DNA of 41,910 bases from an uncultured Neomegalonema sp. (GCA_937911325.1 CALDSD010000018.1:1-41910); one strand, 5' to 3'. Positions 8,361-16,868 are shown, numbered from the stretch's first letter. The notes: generated by a model from the letters alone, not told the origin. Numbers and translations: made by a program.

Positions 8361-9374
8361 TTACAGCTCGCAAACGACTTTGCCGACATGCCCCCCTTTC
8401 GAGAGGTTGGCGAGCGCTTGTCCCAGCTCTTGGAGCTCGAAATCCTGGTCGTCGATAACCGGTCGGATCTGATGCTCAGCCATCGCGGCCGCCATACGCT
8501 CGAACATGTCGCGACCGCCGAGCGTCACGCCCTGGAGCCGGATGTTGCGAGTGACGATCTTGCCCAGCGAAACGGCGGCCTCTCCGCCCCCTAAAACGCC
8601 GATCAAGCTGATCGCGCCGCTCGGCCGCACCGCGTTGATCGCCTTGTCGAGCGTGCCCGCGCCGCCGACCTCGACCACGTGGTCGACGCCAATGCCCCCT
8701 GTGATCTCCAGGGCCGCTTTGTCCCAGCGCTCGGTCTCGCGGTAGTTGATCAGATGGTCAGCGCCCAGCGCGCCGGCCGTTTCAAGCTTGGCGGCGCTCG
8801 ACGAAATCAGGATGACTTCGGCCCCACGCAGCTTCGCGAACTGCAGCGCAAAGAGCGCGACGCCTCCCGTTCCCTGGATCAGCACACGATCGCCTTCGCC
8901 CACGTCGCCCTGTTCGACGATGGCGTTCCACGCGGTGACGGCGGCGCAAGGCAGCGTCGCGGCCTCCCGAGCGTACAGATGGCGCGGGGCCTTCACCAGC
9001 GCCTCCGCCGGAATCGACATGAGCTCGCAGGCCGTGCCGTCGATCATTCCGCCATGGGCTCCGAGATGCGCCGTGGGATGCGCCAGGCCCTGCAACCAGG
9101 TCCGACTGTAGTTCGGACAAACCAGATCGCCGACCGCGACACCGGCCGCTCCCTCGCCCAACGCAATCACCTCGCCGGCGCCGTCGCAGAGCGGGATCAA
9201 CGGCGGTTGCGCCGCCATTCTGCCGTAGCCTCCCTGAGCCATGATCAGGTCGCGCGGATTGATTGAGACGGCGCGCATCCGCAAAAGCGCCTCCGCCGGC
9301 CCCGGGCTCGGATCAGGCAGTTCGACTGGACGGATGTTCTCGACGCCCCAAGCTTCGATCCGCATCGCTTTCAT
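8361..9374 (-). CDS. Zinc-independent MDR/quinone oxidoreductase-type alcohol dehydrogenase
   Basis: 337 aa from the ATG at 9374, preceded by GGGAGGT; in-frame codons further upstream lack family character. A GroES-like N-terminal domain (MKAMRIEAWG ... VSINPRDLIMAQGGYGR) precedes a Rossmann domain with GTGGVALFALQFAK at 168-181. The zinc ligands of classical alcohol dehydrogenases are not apparent, which points to the quinone-oxidoreductase/enoyl-reductase side of the MDR superfamily, NADPH-dependent. Lone gene between the acyltransferases and an HI0933 flavoprotein. Substrate unknown. Confidence 0.85.
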   Translation of the reverse strand: MKAMRIEAWGVENIRPVELPDPSPGPAEALLRMRAVSINPRDLIMAQGGYGRMAAQPPLIPLCDGAGEVIALGEGAAGVAVGDLVCPNYSRTWLQGLAHPTAHLGAHGGMIDGTACELMSIPAEALVKAPRHLYAREAATLPCAAVTAWNAIVEQGDVGEGDRVLIQGTGGVALFALQFAKLRGAEVILISSSAAKLETAGALGADHLINYRETERWDKAALEITGGIGVDHVVEVGGAGTLDKAINAVRPSGAISLIGVLGGGEAAVSLGKIVTRNIRLQGVTLGGRDMFERMAAAMAEHQIRPVIDDQDFELQELGQALANLSKGGHVGKVVCEL

Positions 9375-9492
9375 AGTGACCTCCCGCCGTTGTCGAGGTT
9401 CAACCCGATCGCGTCGCGAAGACTTTCGCAAGCGCCGGAAGTTGCGCATGACCCGGCCGCGCCGGCGCGCGCAGCGGACGATGCAGATCGAT

Positions 9493-9522
9493 CATCATTG
9501 TCACGACCATCATTTTCACGAC
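9493..9522. repeat. 15-bp tandem repeat, two copies
   Basis: CATCATTGTCACGAC (9493-9507) is followed directly by CATCATTTTCACGAC (9508-9522), differing at one base. The repeat spans the stop codon (9516-9518) of the flavoprotein gene on the minus strand. Confidence 0.8.
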
Positions 9523-10742
9523 GCCCGTTCAAACGCGCTTGTCTGAGAGGCGATCGCGGTTCCCGCAGCCCATGCGGACGACCACGCCCACTGGAAGTTG
9601 TACCCGCCGAGCCACCCTGTCACATCGACGACCTCGCCGATGAAATAGAGACCCGGAACAGTCTTGGTCTCCATCGTCTTGCTGCTCAAGCCATCAGTGT
9701 CGACGCCGCCCAAGGTCACCTCCGCAGTGCGATAGCCTTCCGATCCGGTCGGCGTGAGCTCCCATGTGGTGAGTTGATCAATCAGATCGCTCAAGCGCTT
9801 GTCAGAAAGATCCGCGAGATTGCCGCGCGCCCCGAAACGATCACACAGATGTTGCGACAGCCGCTTGGGCATGAACTGCGCGAGCACCGTTGAAACCGCG
9901 CGCCGACCATTCGATGCGCGTTCGACCTTGAGCGCCGAGGACAGGTCGACGCCTGGCGCAAAGCCGACGGTGATCGCCTCGCCTTCCCGCCAATACGACG
10001 AGATCTGCAGAATTGCGGGACCGGACAGCCCGCGATGGGTGAACAGCGCCGCTTCCTCGAACGCAGCCCGAGAGGAACGGACGACCGCATCAGCGGCCAC
10101 GCCCGCGAGCGACTTCAGCTCGTCAAGCAGTTCACCGCCGAACGTGAGCGGCACAAGCGCCGGCCGCGTGTCGATCAGCGACAGATCAAACTGCTCCGCC
10201 AGTCGATAGCCGAGCCCGGTGGCGCCCATCTTGGGGATCGACTTGCCGCCTGTCGCGACAACAAGGTTCTGCGCGGCAACCGCGTAACGCGCCCCTTCTG
10301 TCTCCAACGTGACGCTGAAGCCGGCGGCCGTTTTCGCAACCTCAACGATCTGCGTGTTTAGGCGCAGCTCTGCGGGCTTCATCTCGGCGAGCAGCAGGTC
10401 AATGATATCTCGAGCGGACGTGTCGCAAAAGAGCTGGCCAAGCGTCTTCTCATGATACGGCACGTCGTATCGCGCCACGAGATCTACGAAATCCCACTGC
10501 GTGTAGCGCTTGAGCGCCGACTTCGCGAAATGCCGGTTCTGCGAGATGAAGTTCTCCGGCGACGCCCGAAGATTGGTGAAGTTGCAGCGTCCGCCGCCTG
10601 AGATCCGGATCTTGTCGCCCGGCGCTTTCGCATGGTCGATCAGCAAGACGCGCCCGCCGCCGCGCGCCGCGAACCCTGCGCAAAACAGGCCGGCCGCGCC
10701 TGCGCCCAGAATCAAGGTATCGACGGTTTCGGTACGCAGCAT
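9516..10742 (-). CDS. HI0933/BaiN-type NAD(P)/FAD-dependent oxidoreductase
   Basis: 408 aa. The dinucleotide-binding GAGAAG is at 13-18. The family-specific ISGGGRCNFTN is at 47-57. Near the C-terminus lies GLYFIGEVVDVTGWLGGYNFQWAWSS in pieces typical of the TIGR00275 (HI0933, aminoacetone-oxidase-like) family. Members are cytosolic flavoproteins of mostly unknown substrate; BaiN of gut bacteria is one characterised relative. Length and ends are normal. It lies downstream of folE on the same strand with a ~146-bp gap holding nothing I recognise, so co-transcription is uncertain. Confidence 0.88.
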   Translation of the reverse strand: MLRTETVDTLILGAGAAGLFCAGFAARGGGRVLLIDHAKAPGDKIRISGGGRCNFTNLRASPENFISQNRHFAKSALKRYTQWDFVDLVARYDVPYHEKTLGQLFCDTSARDIIDLLLAEMKPAELRLNTQIVEVAKTAAGFSVTLETEGARYAVAAQNLVVATGGKSIPKMGATGLGYRLAEQFDLSLIDTRPALVPLTFGGELLDELKSLAGVAADAVVRSSRAAFEEAALFTHRGLSGPAILQISSYWREGEAITVGFAPGVDLSSALKVERASNGRRAVSTVLAQFMPKRLSQHLCDRFGARGNLADLSDKRLSDLIDQLTTWELTPTGSEGYRTAEVTLGGVDTDGLSSKTMETKTVPGLYFIGEVVDVTGWLGGYNFQWAWSSAWAAGTAIASQTSAFERAS

Positions 10743-10888
10743 CTTTGGTCGGACTTTCGTTGGGACGCGCTTCTATACCGCGACCGATCCCCAACAGGCA
10801 GCTTCTGGCGCGCGGCGCCGTCTCAGCAGCCAGACCGGTCTTTCCAACGCGGCGGTGGTCGGTGGTCGGACGAGGGCGCCGCGCCTGA

Positions 10889-11542
10889 TCAGGATCCGCG
10901 GTTCACGGGATTGCCGATGATGTCCAGAAACTCTTTGCGGGTTGAAAGGTTGTCGCGAAAAGCGCCCAACATCTTGCTGGTGACCATGCTGACGCCGGGT
11001 TTGTGCACGCCGCGCGTGCTCATGCAGTGATGCTCGCCCTCGATCACAACCGCAACGCCCTTCGGCTTCAGCACGCCGGCGATGCTCTGAGCGATCTGCG
11101 CCGTCATCTTCTCCTGGACCTGCAGCCGCTTTGCATACGTTTCGACGACCCGCGCCAGCTTCGAGATCCCAACGACGCGATCAGTCGGGATGTAAGCCAC
11201 ATGCGCTTTGCCAATGATCGGCGCGAGATGATGCTCGCAATAGCTTTCGTAGCGAATGTCGCGCAACACGACCATCTCGTCATAGCCTTCGACTTCCTCG
11301 AACGTCCGTTGAAGATAGGCGACGGGGTCTTCCTCATACCCCTTGAACCATTCACGGTACGCGCGAACCACCCGGCCGGGAGTGTCGAGAAGACCCTCGC
11401 GATCCGGATCGTCGCCCGCCCAGCGCAACAGCGTGCGCACAGCGGCCATCGCCTGTTCTTCGGAAGGGCCTTGGATGTCTTCGATGTCTTCCTGGGCGGC
11501 TTCGCGATCCACGTTGAGTTCGCGAATATCGTGTTTGTTCAT
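10889..11542 (-). CDS. folE: GTP cyclohydrolase I
   Basis: 217 aa. It converts GTP to 7,8-dihydroneopterin triphosphate, the first step of folate synthesis. The zinc ligands are visible as C102 and H105 in [15 protein letters not shown] and C173 in [12 protein letters not shown], matching E. coli Cys110, His113 and Cys181. [18 protein letters not shown] and [18 protein letters not shown] are also standard FolE blocks. The N-terminal ~25 acidic residues are variable. AGGGG lies 5 nt upstream of the ATG. It is downstream of apaG on the same strand with a 73-bp gap. Confidence 0.96.
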   Translation of the reverse strand: MNKHDIRELNVDREAAQEDIEDIQGPSEEQAMAAVRTLLRWAGDDPDREGLLDTPGRVVRAYREWFKGYEEDPVAYLQRTFEEVEGYDEMVVLRDIRYESYCEHHLAPIIGKAHVAYIPTDRVVGISKLARVVETYAKRLQVQEKMTAQIAQSIAGVLKPKGVAVVIEGEHHCMSTRGVHKPGVSMVTSKMLGAFRDNLSTRKEFLDIIGNPVNRGS

Positions 11543-11615
11543 TGAATCCCCTCATCCCTCTGCAGCCGAGGGCTTCGTAACCGTATCTGAGAAAATCGCC
11601 GCTGGGGTTCGCGGA

Positions 11616-12086
11616 TCAGTGCGCGAGCCCCGAGTCGTGCGGGCTGTCGAGAGAAAACGCCGGGACGTCGACGTCCAAGCTCTCGCCTTCAGGGGTCTCC
11701 ATTCCATAGCGGCCGTGCATGAAACCCGATGGGGTCGCCAACGGCGCGCCTGATGTGTACTCGTACGTCTCACCGGGCTGGATGACCGGCTGTTCGCCGA
11801 CAACGCCTTCGCCAAAGACCTCCTGCACGGCGCCGCGGCTGTCCGTGATCCGCCAGTATCGGGTCTTCAGCTGAACTGCGCCGCCGCGACCATTGGCGAT
11901 CCGGACCCGGTACGCCCAGACATAGTGATCCATCGCAGGAAGCGAATGGCTTTCCAGGTAAATCGGTTCAACTGCGATCGCGACACCGTGAGAGGACTTC
12001 TCAAAAACCCGCGCAGCGTCGGCTTGATCTTGTCCGTCGCGCCCCTGCTTCGGCGAATTCCGGTCCGCGTCAGCGTCGTCCATCAT
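11616..12086 (-). CDS. apaG: ApaG-domain protein
   Basis: 156 aa. An N-terminal acidic, unstructured stretch of about 30 residues precedes the ApaG/DUF525 immunoglobulin-like domain. Hallmarks are HYVWAYRVRIAN, LKTRYWRITDSRGAVQEVFGEGVVGEQP, the TPSGFMHGRYGME segment and a closing DVPAFSLDSP. In enterobacteria apaG lies with apaH and ksgA and mutants have altered Co2+ resistance and Mg2+ efflux; the biochemical role remains unclear. Here it sits between metZ and folE instead. GGGGAG lies just before the ATG at 12086 (the ATG at 12083 is the alternative). Confidence 0.92.
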   Translation of the reverse strand: MMDDADADRNSPKQGRDGQDQADAARVFEKSSHGVAIAVEPIYLESHSLPAMDHYVWAYRVRIANGRGGAVQLKTRYWRITDSRGAVQEVFGEGVVGEQPVIQPGETYEYTSGAPLATPSGFMHGRYGMETPEGESLDVDVPAFSLDSPHDSGLAH

Positions 12087-12197
12087 TTTTCTCCCCGGTC
12101 CTGAGACCCCAAGCTGACCGGGCGAAGAGACAATTGTCCAGCAGGAAACGACGGGCCCTTGATAATATGAACTGTTTCACGACAGTCTCGCGCACGG

Positions 12198-13418
12198 CTA
12201 ACAATTGGCCGCGTCGAGAGCCCTGCTCACGTCCGCGACCAGGTCGCCGGCATCCTCAAGCCCGACGGACAATCGCACCAGTCCGTCGCCGATCCCCAGA
12301 GCGGCGCGCGCCTCTGCCGTGAGCCGCTGATGCGTTGTCGTCGCAGGATGCGTCGCCAGGGATTTGGCGTCGCCGAGATTGTTGGAGATCCCAACGATCT
12401 GAAGCGCGTCCAGAAACGCGAACGCCGCGGATTTTCCGCCAGACAGCTCGATCGCCAGCATGGTGGCGCCGGAGGTCATCTGCCTTTGCGCCAGCTCAAA
12501 CTGCGGATGATCGGTTCGCCCGGGATACAGGACGCGCGCCCTGCCCGGGTGGTCAGCCACCGCATCCGCCAGCCGCGCCGCGCTCGCCGACTGCGTGCGC
12601 ACGCGAAGCTCCAACGTCTCAAGCCCTTTCAGCATCACCCAAGCGTTAAATGGGCTCATCGCTCCGCCTGTATGCTTTAGATAGGTCTCAACCGGCCCGC
12701 GGATCGTTTCTTCGTCGCTGAGCAGCACTCCGCCCAGACAGCGACCTTGTCCGTCGATGTGTTTCGTCGCGGAGTACATGACCATATCCGCCCCGAGCTC
12801 CAGGGGCTTTTGAAACACCGGCGTTGCAAAAACATTGTCCACGACGACGCGCGCGCCGCCGCCATGGGCGATCTCGGCGACCGCCGCGATATCGATCAGC
12901 TCAAGGGTCGGGTTCGCGGGCGTCTCGAGGAAAACGAGTTTGGTTTCAGGCCGCATGGCCGCGCTCCATGCGTCGAGATCCGGGCCGTGAACGAGCGTCG
13001 TTTCAACCCCGAAACGCGGAAGCAGCGTTTCGATCACGTAAAGGCAAGAGCCAAAGAGCGCCTGCGAGGCCACGACATGATCGCCGGCCTTTAACTGTGA
13101 AAACATCGCCGCGTTCATCGCCGCCATGCCGGAGGCCGTCGCAAAAGCCGCCTCCGCGCCTTCATAAGCCGCGATCCGATCCTCGAACATCGCAACGGTC
13201 GGATTGCCATATCGCGCGTAGATGAAGCTGTCCTCGGGTCCTTCTCCCTCGAAACGGGCCTCGGCCGCGGATGCGTTCGGATAGAGAAAACCCTGCGTCA
13301 GGAACAACGCCTCGGAAACCTCGCCATATGCGCTGCGCCTTGAACCTTCGTGCACAAGACGTGTCGCCGGCGCGATGTCGGCGGGGAGGCGCCGTTGGGC
13401 GGGGGGGTGTTGCGACAT
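12198..13418 (-). CDS. metZ: O-succinylhomoserine sulfhydrylase
   Basis: 406 aa, Cys/Met-metabolism PLP enzyme. The PLP lysine is K219 in MYSATKHIDGQGR and D194 (VVVDNVFATP) pairs with the pyridine nitrogen; IYARYGNPT (67-74) and the glycine-rich ASGMAAMNAA are family standards. EGPEDSFIYARYGNPT and the H-I-D-G-Q-G-R active-site run fit MetZ, which makes homocysteine directly from O-succinylhomoserine and sulfide, rather than MetB or MetC. The gene is headed by a SAM-II-type riboswitch and a 13-codon leader ORF, which independently supports a methionine-biosynthesis role. Its own Shine-Dalgarno (AAAGGCGAG) is weak. Confidence 0.93.
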   Translation of the reverse strand: MSQHPPAQRRLPADIAPATRLVHEGSRRSAYGEVSEALFLTQGFLYPNASAAEARFEGEGPEDSFIYARYGNPTVAMFEDRIAAYEGAEAAFATASGMAAMNAAMFSQLKAGDHVVASQALFGSCLYVIETLLPRFGVETTLVHGPDLDAWSAAMRPETKLVFLETPANPTLELIDIAAVAEIAHGGGARVVVDNVFATPVFQKPLELGADMVMYSATKHIDGQGRCLGGVLLSDEETIRGPVETYLKHTGGAMSPFNAWVMLKGLETLELRVRTQSASAARLADAVADHPGRARVLYPGRTDHPQFELAQRQMTSGATMLAIELSGGKSAAFAFLDALQIVGISNNLGDAKSLATHPATTTHQRLTAEARAALGIGDGLVRLSVGLEDAGDLVADVSRALDAANC

Positions 13419-13435
13419 CTCAGCTCGCCTTTCGC

Positions 13436-13477
13436 CTAATGGGCTAAAGAGGCGGAACAGACGATCACGTCGCTCAT
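13436..13477 (-). CDS. Putative 13-aa leader peptide between SAM-II riboswitch and metZ
   Basis: ATG at 13477 to TAG at 13436 encodes MSDVIVCSASLAH. AGAGG stands 4 nt before its ATG and is also the 3' end of the riboswitch aptamer. The stop is 17 nt upstream of the metZ ATG and in another frame, so translation of the leader could be coupled to metZ. Its codons 8-12 contain CCTCTTTAGC, the exact complement of the GCTAAAGAGG in the aptamer. No ribosome-stalling residue pattern is obvious. Expression is inferred, not shown. Confidence 0.45.
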   Translation of the reverse strand: MSDVIVCSASLAH

Positions 13478-13491
13478 CCTACCTCTTTAGC
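13443..13491 (-). repeat. Perfect 10-bp inverted repeat overlapping riboswitch 3' end
   Basis: GCTAAAGAGG (minus strand, 13491-13482) and CCTCTTTAGC (13452-13443) are exact complements separated by 29 nt. The first arm contains the conserved GCUAAA of SAM-II and the leader Shine-Dalgarno; the second lies in the leader ORF. No T-run follows, so this is not an intrinsic terminator. It could form an alternative hairpin that competes with the aptamer pseudoknot. Confidence 0.75.
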
Positions 13492-13535
13492 GGAATCTTT
13501 ACCGTGGCCCGCAATCCGGTAACAAATCGCCACAA
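13482..13535 (-). promoter_or_regulatory. SAM-II riboswitch (metZ leader)
   Basis: Read on the minus strand, P1 arms GUGGC (13533-13529) and GCCAC (13508-13504) enclose the conserved L1 GAUUU (13528-13524) and ACCGGAUUGC. GGUAAAGAUUCC and then GCUAAAGAGG (13491-13482) follow. This matches the order and the invariant GAUUU ... GCUAAA of the SAM-II class (RF00521) found ahead of alphaproteobacterial met genes. The aptamer ends inside the Shine-Dalgarno of the leader ORF, the usual SAM-II mode of translational control. Confidence 0.85.
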
Positions 13536-13641
13536 CGGCTGCGTAGCCCGAGCGCCCGCTCACGTCAAATCTTCAGTCCTCTCCCAAAAGTGGCGCCCTG
13601 CTTGCTGAGTTCGCGTCAGACGCTTTTGAACTGATGGCCGG

Positions 13642-14283
13642 ATGGACACCTTTCGACTGATAACCATGATCTGCGCAGCGCTTTGCCTGACGACGCCCTC
13701 AGCCTTGGCTGAACAGTTGGCGTCGGCTGAAGGCGCCGGCTCTGGGCTGGTGCTGATGGCCGAAGGCGAGACGATGTATGGGCCGCGCGGCTTTTACGAC
13801 CTGTGCGCGCGCAGTCCCGAGCAGTGCCCGGCGCCGCTTGCCCCGACCGGCGAGACGGCGGTGACGATGTCCGCATCGATGATGACCACGCTGGACAGGA
13901 TCAACCGCACCGTCAACTCCGCTTACGTGCCGGCGACGGACGAAGAGGCGCACGGCGTCACAGACCTTTGGTCGCATCCCACGGAAACTGCCGATTGCGA
14001 AGACTTCGTCATTGCGAAACGGCAAGCGCTCATCGAGGCGGGATGGCCGCCAGAGGCGCTGCTCATCGGGGTTACTTTGGGACAAGAAGCGCCGTATCAC
14101 GCGGTTCTGGTTGTGCGCACCAACGCGGGAGAGCTGGTGCTCGACAATCTTCGGGATGACGTTCTGCGCTGGGAAGATACCGGTTATTCGTGGGTGGCGC
14201 GGCAATCAAAAGCCGATCCAAGGGTTTGGGTGCGGGTGATCGGCTTTGAACGCGCCCATTTGCAAGGCGTCGGCGAGATCTAA
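13642..14283 (+). CDS. Transglutaminase-like cysteine peptidase (BTLCP family), secreted
   Basis: 213 aa. A cleavable signal peptide (about 1-23, ending SALA) directs it to the periplasm. The catalytic triad is visible as C119 (TADCEDFVIAKR), H153 (PYHAVLVV) and D168 (LVLDNL), the pattern of PF06035 bacterial transglutaminase-like cysteine proteinases; LapG is the best-known relative. LapG cleaves a surface adhesin under c-di-GMP control through LapD, but no lapD or adhesin gene is nearby, so the target is unknown. The gene stands alone, converging on the TIGR02186 gene. Confidence 0.88.
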   Translation: MDTFRLITMICAALCLTTPSALAEQLASAEGAGSGLVLMAEGETMYGPRGFYDLCARSPEQCPAPLAPTGETAVTMSASMMTTLDRINRTVNSAYVPATDEEAHGVTDLWSHPTETADCEDFVIAKRQALIEAGWPPEALLIGVTLGQEAPYHAVLVVRTNAGELVLDNLRDDVLRWEDTGYSWVARQSKADPRVWVRVIGFERAHLQGVGEI

Positions 14284-14291
14284 GGCCGCCG

Positions 14292-15143
14292 CTAGCGTCT
14301 GAGCAGACGGAACAACTCAGAGGCGCCCCAACCACAGAACAACGCGGTCAACAACGTCAACAGACCGTACAGGAACGGCGTCTCCTGCGCCGCGGCGTAG
14401 AGCACACGCTCCACGCCCTCTTTGCGCACTGGCAATTCGATCCTCGCCTGGTCTCTCACACGTCCGTCGCGAACGAGAAAGACACGCACCTGATAGTCGC
14501 CCTCAATGATGTTGGCCGGCATCCGGAACCGAGCCTGATACAGCGTGCCGCCTTTCAGCGTGACGCCGAAAGGGGTGTTTCGATAGAGGCCCGACTGCCG
14601 CTTCAATCGAATCAACGCTTCGCGAAAGTTCGCCGGGTTTTCGGCGGAGAACGGAACACCGGCGATCAAAACCGCTCGGTCGATGCTGATGCGGTAGGTG
14701 AAGTCGTCGAGCTCCTCGAGGATTTCGGGAAGCGGCTTCGTGCTGGCGACCGCGTAGTAGCTCGGGGCGGCCGCGATCCGCACGGCTTCATTGTTCATCC
14801 ATAAGCCGCCGATCCGGTCTTTCTTACGCACCATGATCGGTGAAGACGGGCCGCGAACGACAATGATGATCTCCGGGCTGTTCTCGCCGACGGCCAAGAA
14901 GCGATTGCGGGCGATGGCGCCGTAAACAAAGAGTTCCGAGCCCGAAAACGTCGCCGTGATGGCGACCTGGTCCTGGGCGGACCCCGTCAGGATGCGCTCC
15001 TCAAGGGGGATGCCGGCGGGCCCGAACGGCGTCATCGGCCCATCTGCGCCTTGCGCATGGCTTAACCCGGCCGACAAACACGCCCATAGGCACAGAGCAG
15101 CTGAAGCCCAGGACACTCTCCATCGCTTGGAAAGAGCGTTCAT
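14292..15143 (-). CDS. TIGR02186 family (Alph_Pro_TM) periplasmic/membrane protein
   Basis: 283 aa. Signal peptide at about 1-30, a large periplasmic domain (QDQVAITATFSGSELFVYGA ... IIIVVRGP), and one C-terminal transmembrane helix near 257-276 followed by a short Arg-rich tail. This is the conserved alphaproteobacterial TIGR02186/PF09608 family, of unknown biochemical function and usually next to a TauE/SafE exporter. Here its ATG overlaps the exporter stop (TGATG), so the two are translationally coupled and probably work as one unit in sulfite/organosulfur or related anion export. Confidence 0.88.
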   Translation of the reverse strand: MNALSKRWRVSWASAALCLWACLSAGLSHAQGADGPMTPFGPAGIPLEERILTGSAQDQVAITATFSGSELFVYGAIARNRFLAVGENSPEIIIVVRGPSSPIMVRKKDRIGGLWMNNEAVRIAAAPSYYAVASTKPLPEILEELDDFTYRISIDRAVLIAGVPFSAENPANFREALIRLKRQSGLYRNTPFGVTLKGGTLYQARFRMPANIIEGDYQVRVFLVRDGRVRDQARIELPVRKEGVERVLYAAAQETPFLYGLLTLLTALFCGWGASELFRLLRR

Positions 15144-16066
15144 CAGCCCGCCTCAATGCGCGAAATCGAGTAGAGCTCGCTTGGCGTGGCGATGAGATCA
15201 AACGCCAGAACGAGACATACAGTCAGGACCAGCGCCGCGAGCAACAGACGCAATTGCTCTCCGCGCAGACGGGCGCCGAGCACCGCGCCAAACTGCGCCC
15301 CGACGACGCCCCCGAGCAGCAGCAGCAAAGCCAGCACGGCGTCGACGGTTCGGTTCTCCACCGCGTGGAGGATGGTGGTGAACATCATCACAAACACGAT
15401 CTGAAACAGCGACGTGCCCACGACGACATTGGTCGGCATGCCCAGAAGATAAATCAACGCCGGCAGCATAATGAAACCGCCGCCAACACCCATGATCGCA
15501 CCGAGGATCCCGATCGAGAAGCCGATCAAGATCGGTGGGATGACGCTGATGTAGAGCTTCGACTGCTTGAACCGGACCTTCCAGGGCAGCTTGTGGATCC
15601 AGCGCCGACGTTTCGCCGCATTCGACGTGACCAGACCGCCATTGCGCCGTCGCTTCAGCGCGGAAACGCTCTCGAACGCCATCAAGCCGCCGACGAGCCC
15701 GAGAAAGACCACGTAGCAAAGCGTGACAAAGAACTCGACCTGACCAAGTTCACGCAGGTAGCTGAAGATCTCGACCCCGATAAACGAGCCGACAATACCC
15801 GCCCCGAGCAGCACGAAGCCCATCTTCACGTCGACCGCTCGGCGCTTCCAATGCGCCAACACTCCGGAAAACGAAGAGGCTACGATCTGCGGCGCTTGCG
15901 TCGACACCGCGACGGCCGGCGGGATCCCGATCAAGATTAGAAGCGGGGTGAGAAGAAAACCGCCGCCGACGCCGAACAAGCCGGAGATGACGCCCACCAT
16001 GCCTCCGAGCCCAATGATCAGGAGGGCGTTTACGGAGAGTTCGGCGATGGGCAGGTAAATTGTCAT
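15143..16066 (-). CDS. TauE/SafE (TSUP) family exporter
   Basis: 307 aa with about 8-9 predicted transmembrane helices. The two inverted TSUP repeats each begin with the family glycine-rich motif: GVISGLFGVGGGFLLTPLLI near the N-terminus and GAIMGVGGGFIMLPALIYLLG in the second half. A basic cytosolic loop (KRRRNGG ... AKRRRW) lies between. TSUP proteins export sulfite, sulfoacetate and similar anions. It overlaps the TIGR02186 gene by one base; there is a 144-bp gap to the upstream secreted unknown. Confidence 0.9.
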   Translation of the reverse strand: MTIYLPIAELSVNALLIIGLGGMVGVISGLFGVGGGFLLTPLLILIGIPPAVAVSTQAPQIVASSFSGVLAHWKRRAVDVKMGFVLLGAGIVGSFIGVEIFSYLRELGQVEFFVTLCYVVFLGLVGGLMAFESVSALKRRRNGGLVTSNAAKRRRWIHKLPWKVRFKQSKLYISVIPPILIGFSIGILGAIMGVGGGFIMLPALIYLLGMPTNVVVGTSLFQIVFVMMFTTILHAVENRTVDAVLALLLLLGGVVGAQFGAVLGARLRGEQLRLLLAALVLTVCLVLAFDLIATPSELYSISRIEAG

Positions 16067-16210
16067 TTGGCCGCGTGCAACTTTCAGATTTGCTACACGC
16101 GCGCCCGCCCGATGACGAGGGACGTTTGTGGAATTGCACGCCTGGATTCTCTTTTCAAAACCGATCGTGCCATTTCCGCCATGTTGCGGCGCGCAACAAC
16201 TCCACGTTGG

Positions 16211-16792
16211 CTAGAAGCGGCTTCGCAAGAGTCTCGGCGCCAAGCGGAAGATCGCGCCAAAAGCGAGAAGCATGAGCGCGACGATCAATACTGGCGGACC
16301 ATCCCATGAATCGCCCGACAGCCACCGAAACCATTGGTCGCGGGGATAGGGCGGCCGGATCGCCGCTTCAAAAAAGACGCTTGGAGGAGGGAGCGAGGCG
16401 ATCGCGAACTCAGGACGGTCCACGCGATCGGCCAAAAGTCGCGTCAGTTCGCCCAACGCTCGCGCCGAGTATATGTCGTCGTCGGCCGCTTCCGCGATCT
16501 GGCGCGCGTCGCGCGCGCGGATGGCCGACAGGATCTCGGCCGTGGCTGCCGGTACGGTGGGATCGTAGTCTTCGAGAGGGCTGATGGTCGTGATCTCAAG
16601 GCCTTCGCCCGCGCGGTGGAGAATGACGGCGGTCCCGTCGAGCACGCCGAGTCCATCGACCGGCGCTCGCGACGCCTCGACCCCAATTGGGGTAGCCCAT
16701 GCTCTTGGCTCGCCGACAAGCGAGGCGCTCAGCAAACAAGCCAAGAGGACGAAAGCCTGTGATCGGCGAAGTCTCGAGGAGTGACGGCTCAT
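16211..16792 (-). CDS. Hypothetical secreted protein with C-terminal membrane anchor
   Basis: 193 aa. N-terminal signal peptide (about 1-32, hydrophobic QAFVLLACLLSASLVG), a ~130-residue extracytoplasmic acidic domain, and a C-terminal transmembrane helix (PPVLIVALMLLAFGAIF) followed by Arg-rich residues. The topology (Sec signal, exported domain, basic stop-transfer tail) resembles that of the TIGR02186 protein two genes downstream, but I see no sequence similarity. I do not recognise the domain. It lies between the desaturase and the TSUP operon on the same strand. Confidence 0.65.
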   Translation of the reverse strand: MSRHSSRLRRSQAFVLLACLLSASLVGEPRAWATPIGVEASRAPVDGLGVLDGTAVILHRAGEGLEITTISPLEDYDPTVPAATAEILSAIRARDARQIAEAADDDIYSARALGELTRLLADRVDRPEFAIASLPPPSVFFEAAIRPPYPRDQWFRWLSGDSWDGPPVLIVALMLLAFGAIFRLAPRLLRSRF

Positions 16793-16868
16793 GCAGCCTT
16801 CATAAAACGCTCGGCGATCGCCTCACAAGACACTCCGACCGTTTTGGGCGCAATGTCGAGGCGATCGA

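Noticed and set aside
9400-9513. 37-codon minus-strand ORF between the flavoprotein and MDR genes
   Set aside because: No ribosome site, Arg/Pro/Ala composition of random high-GC sequence, starts inside a tandem repeat.
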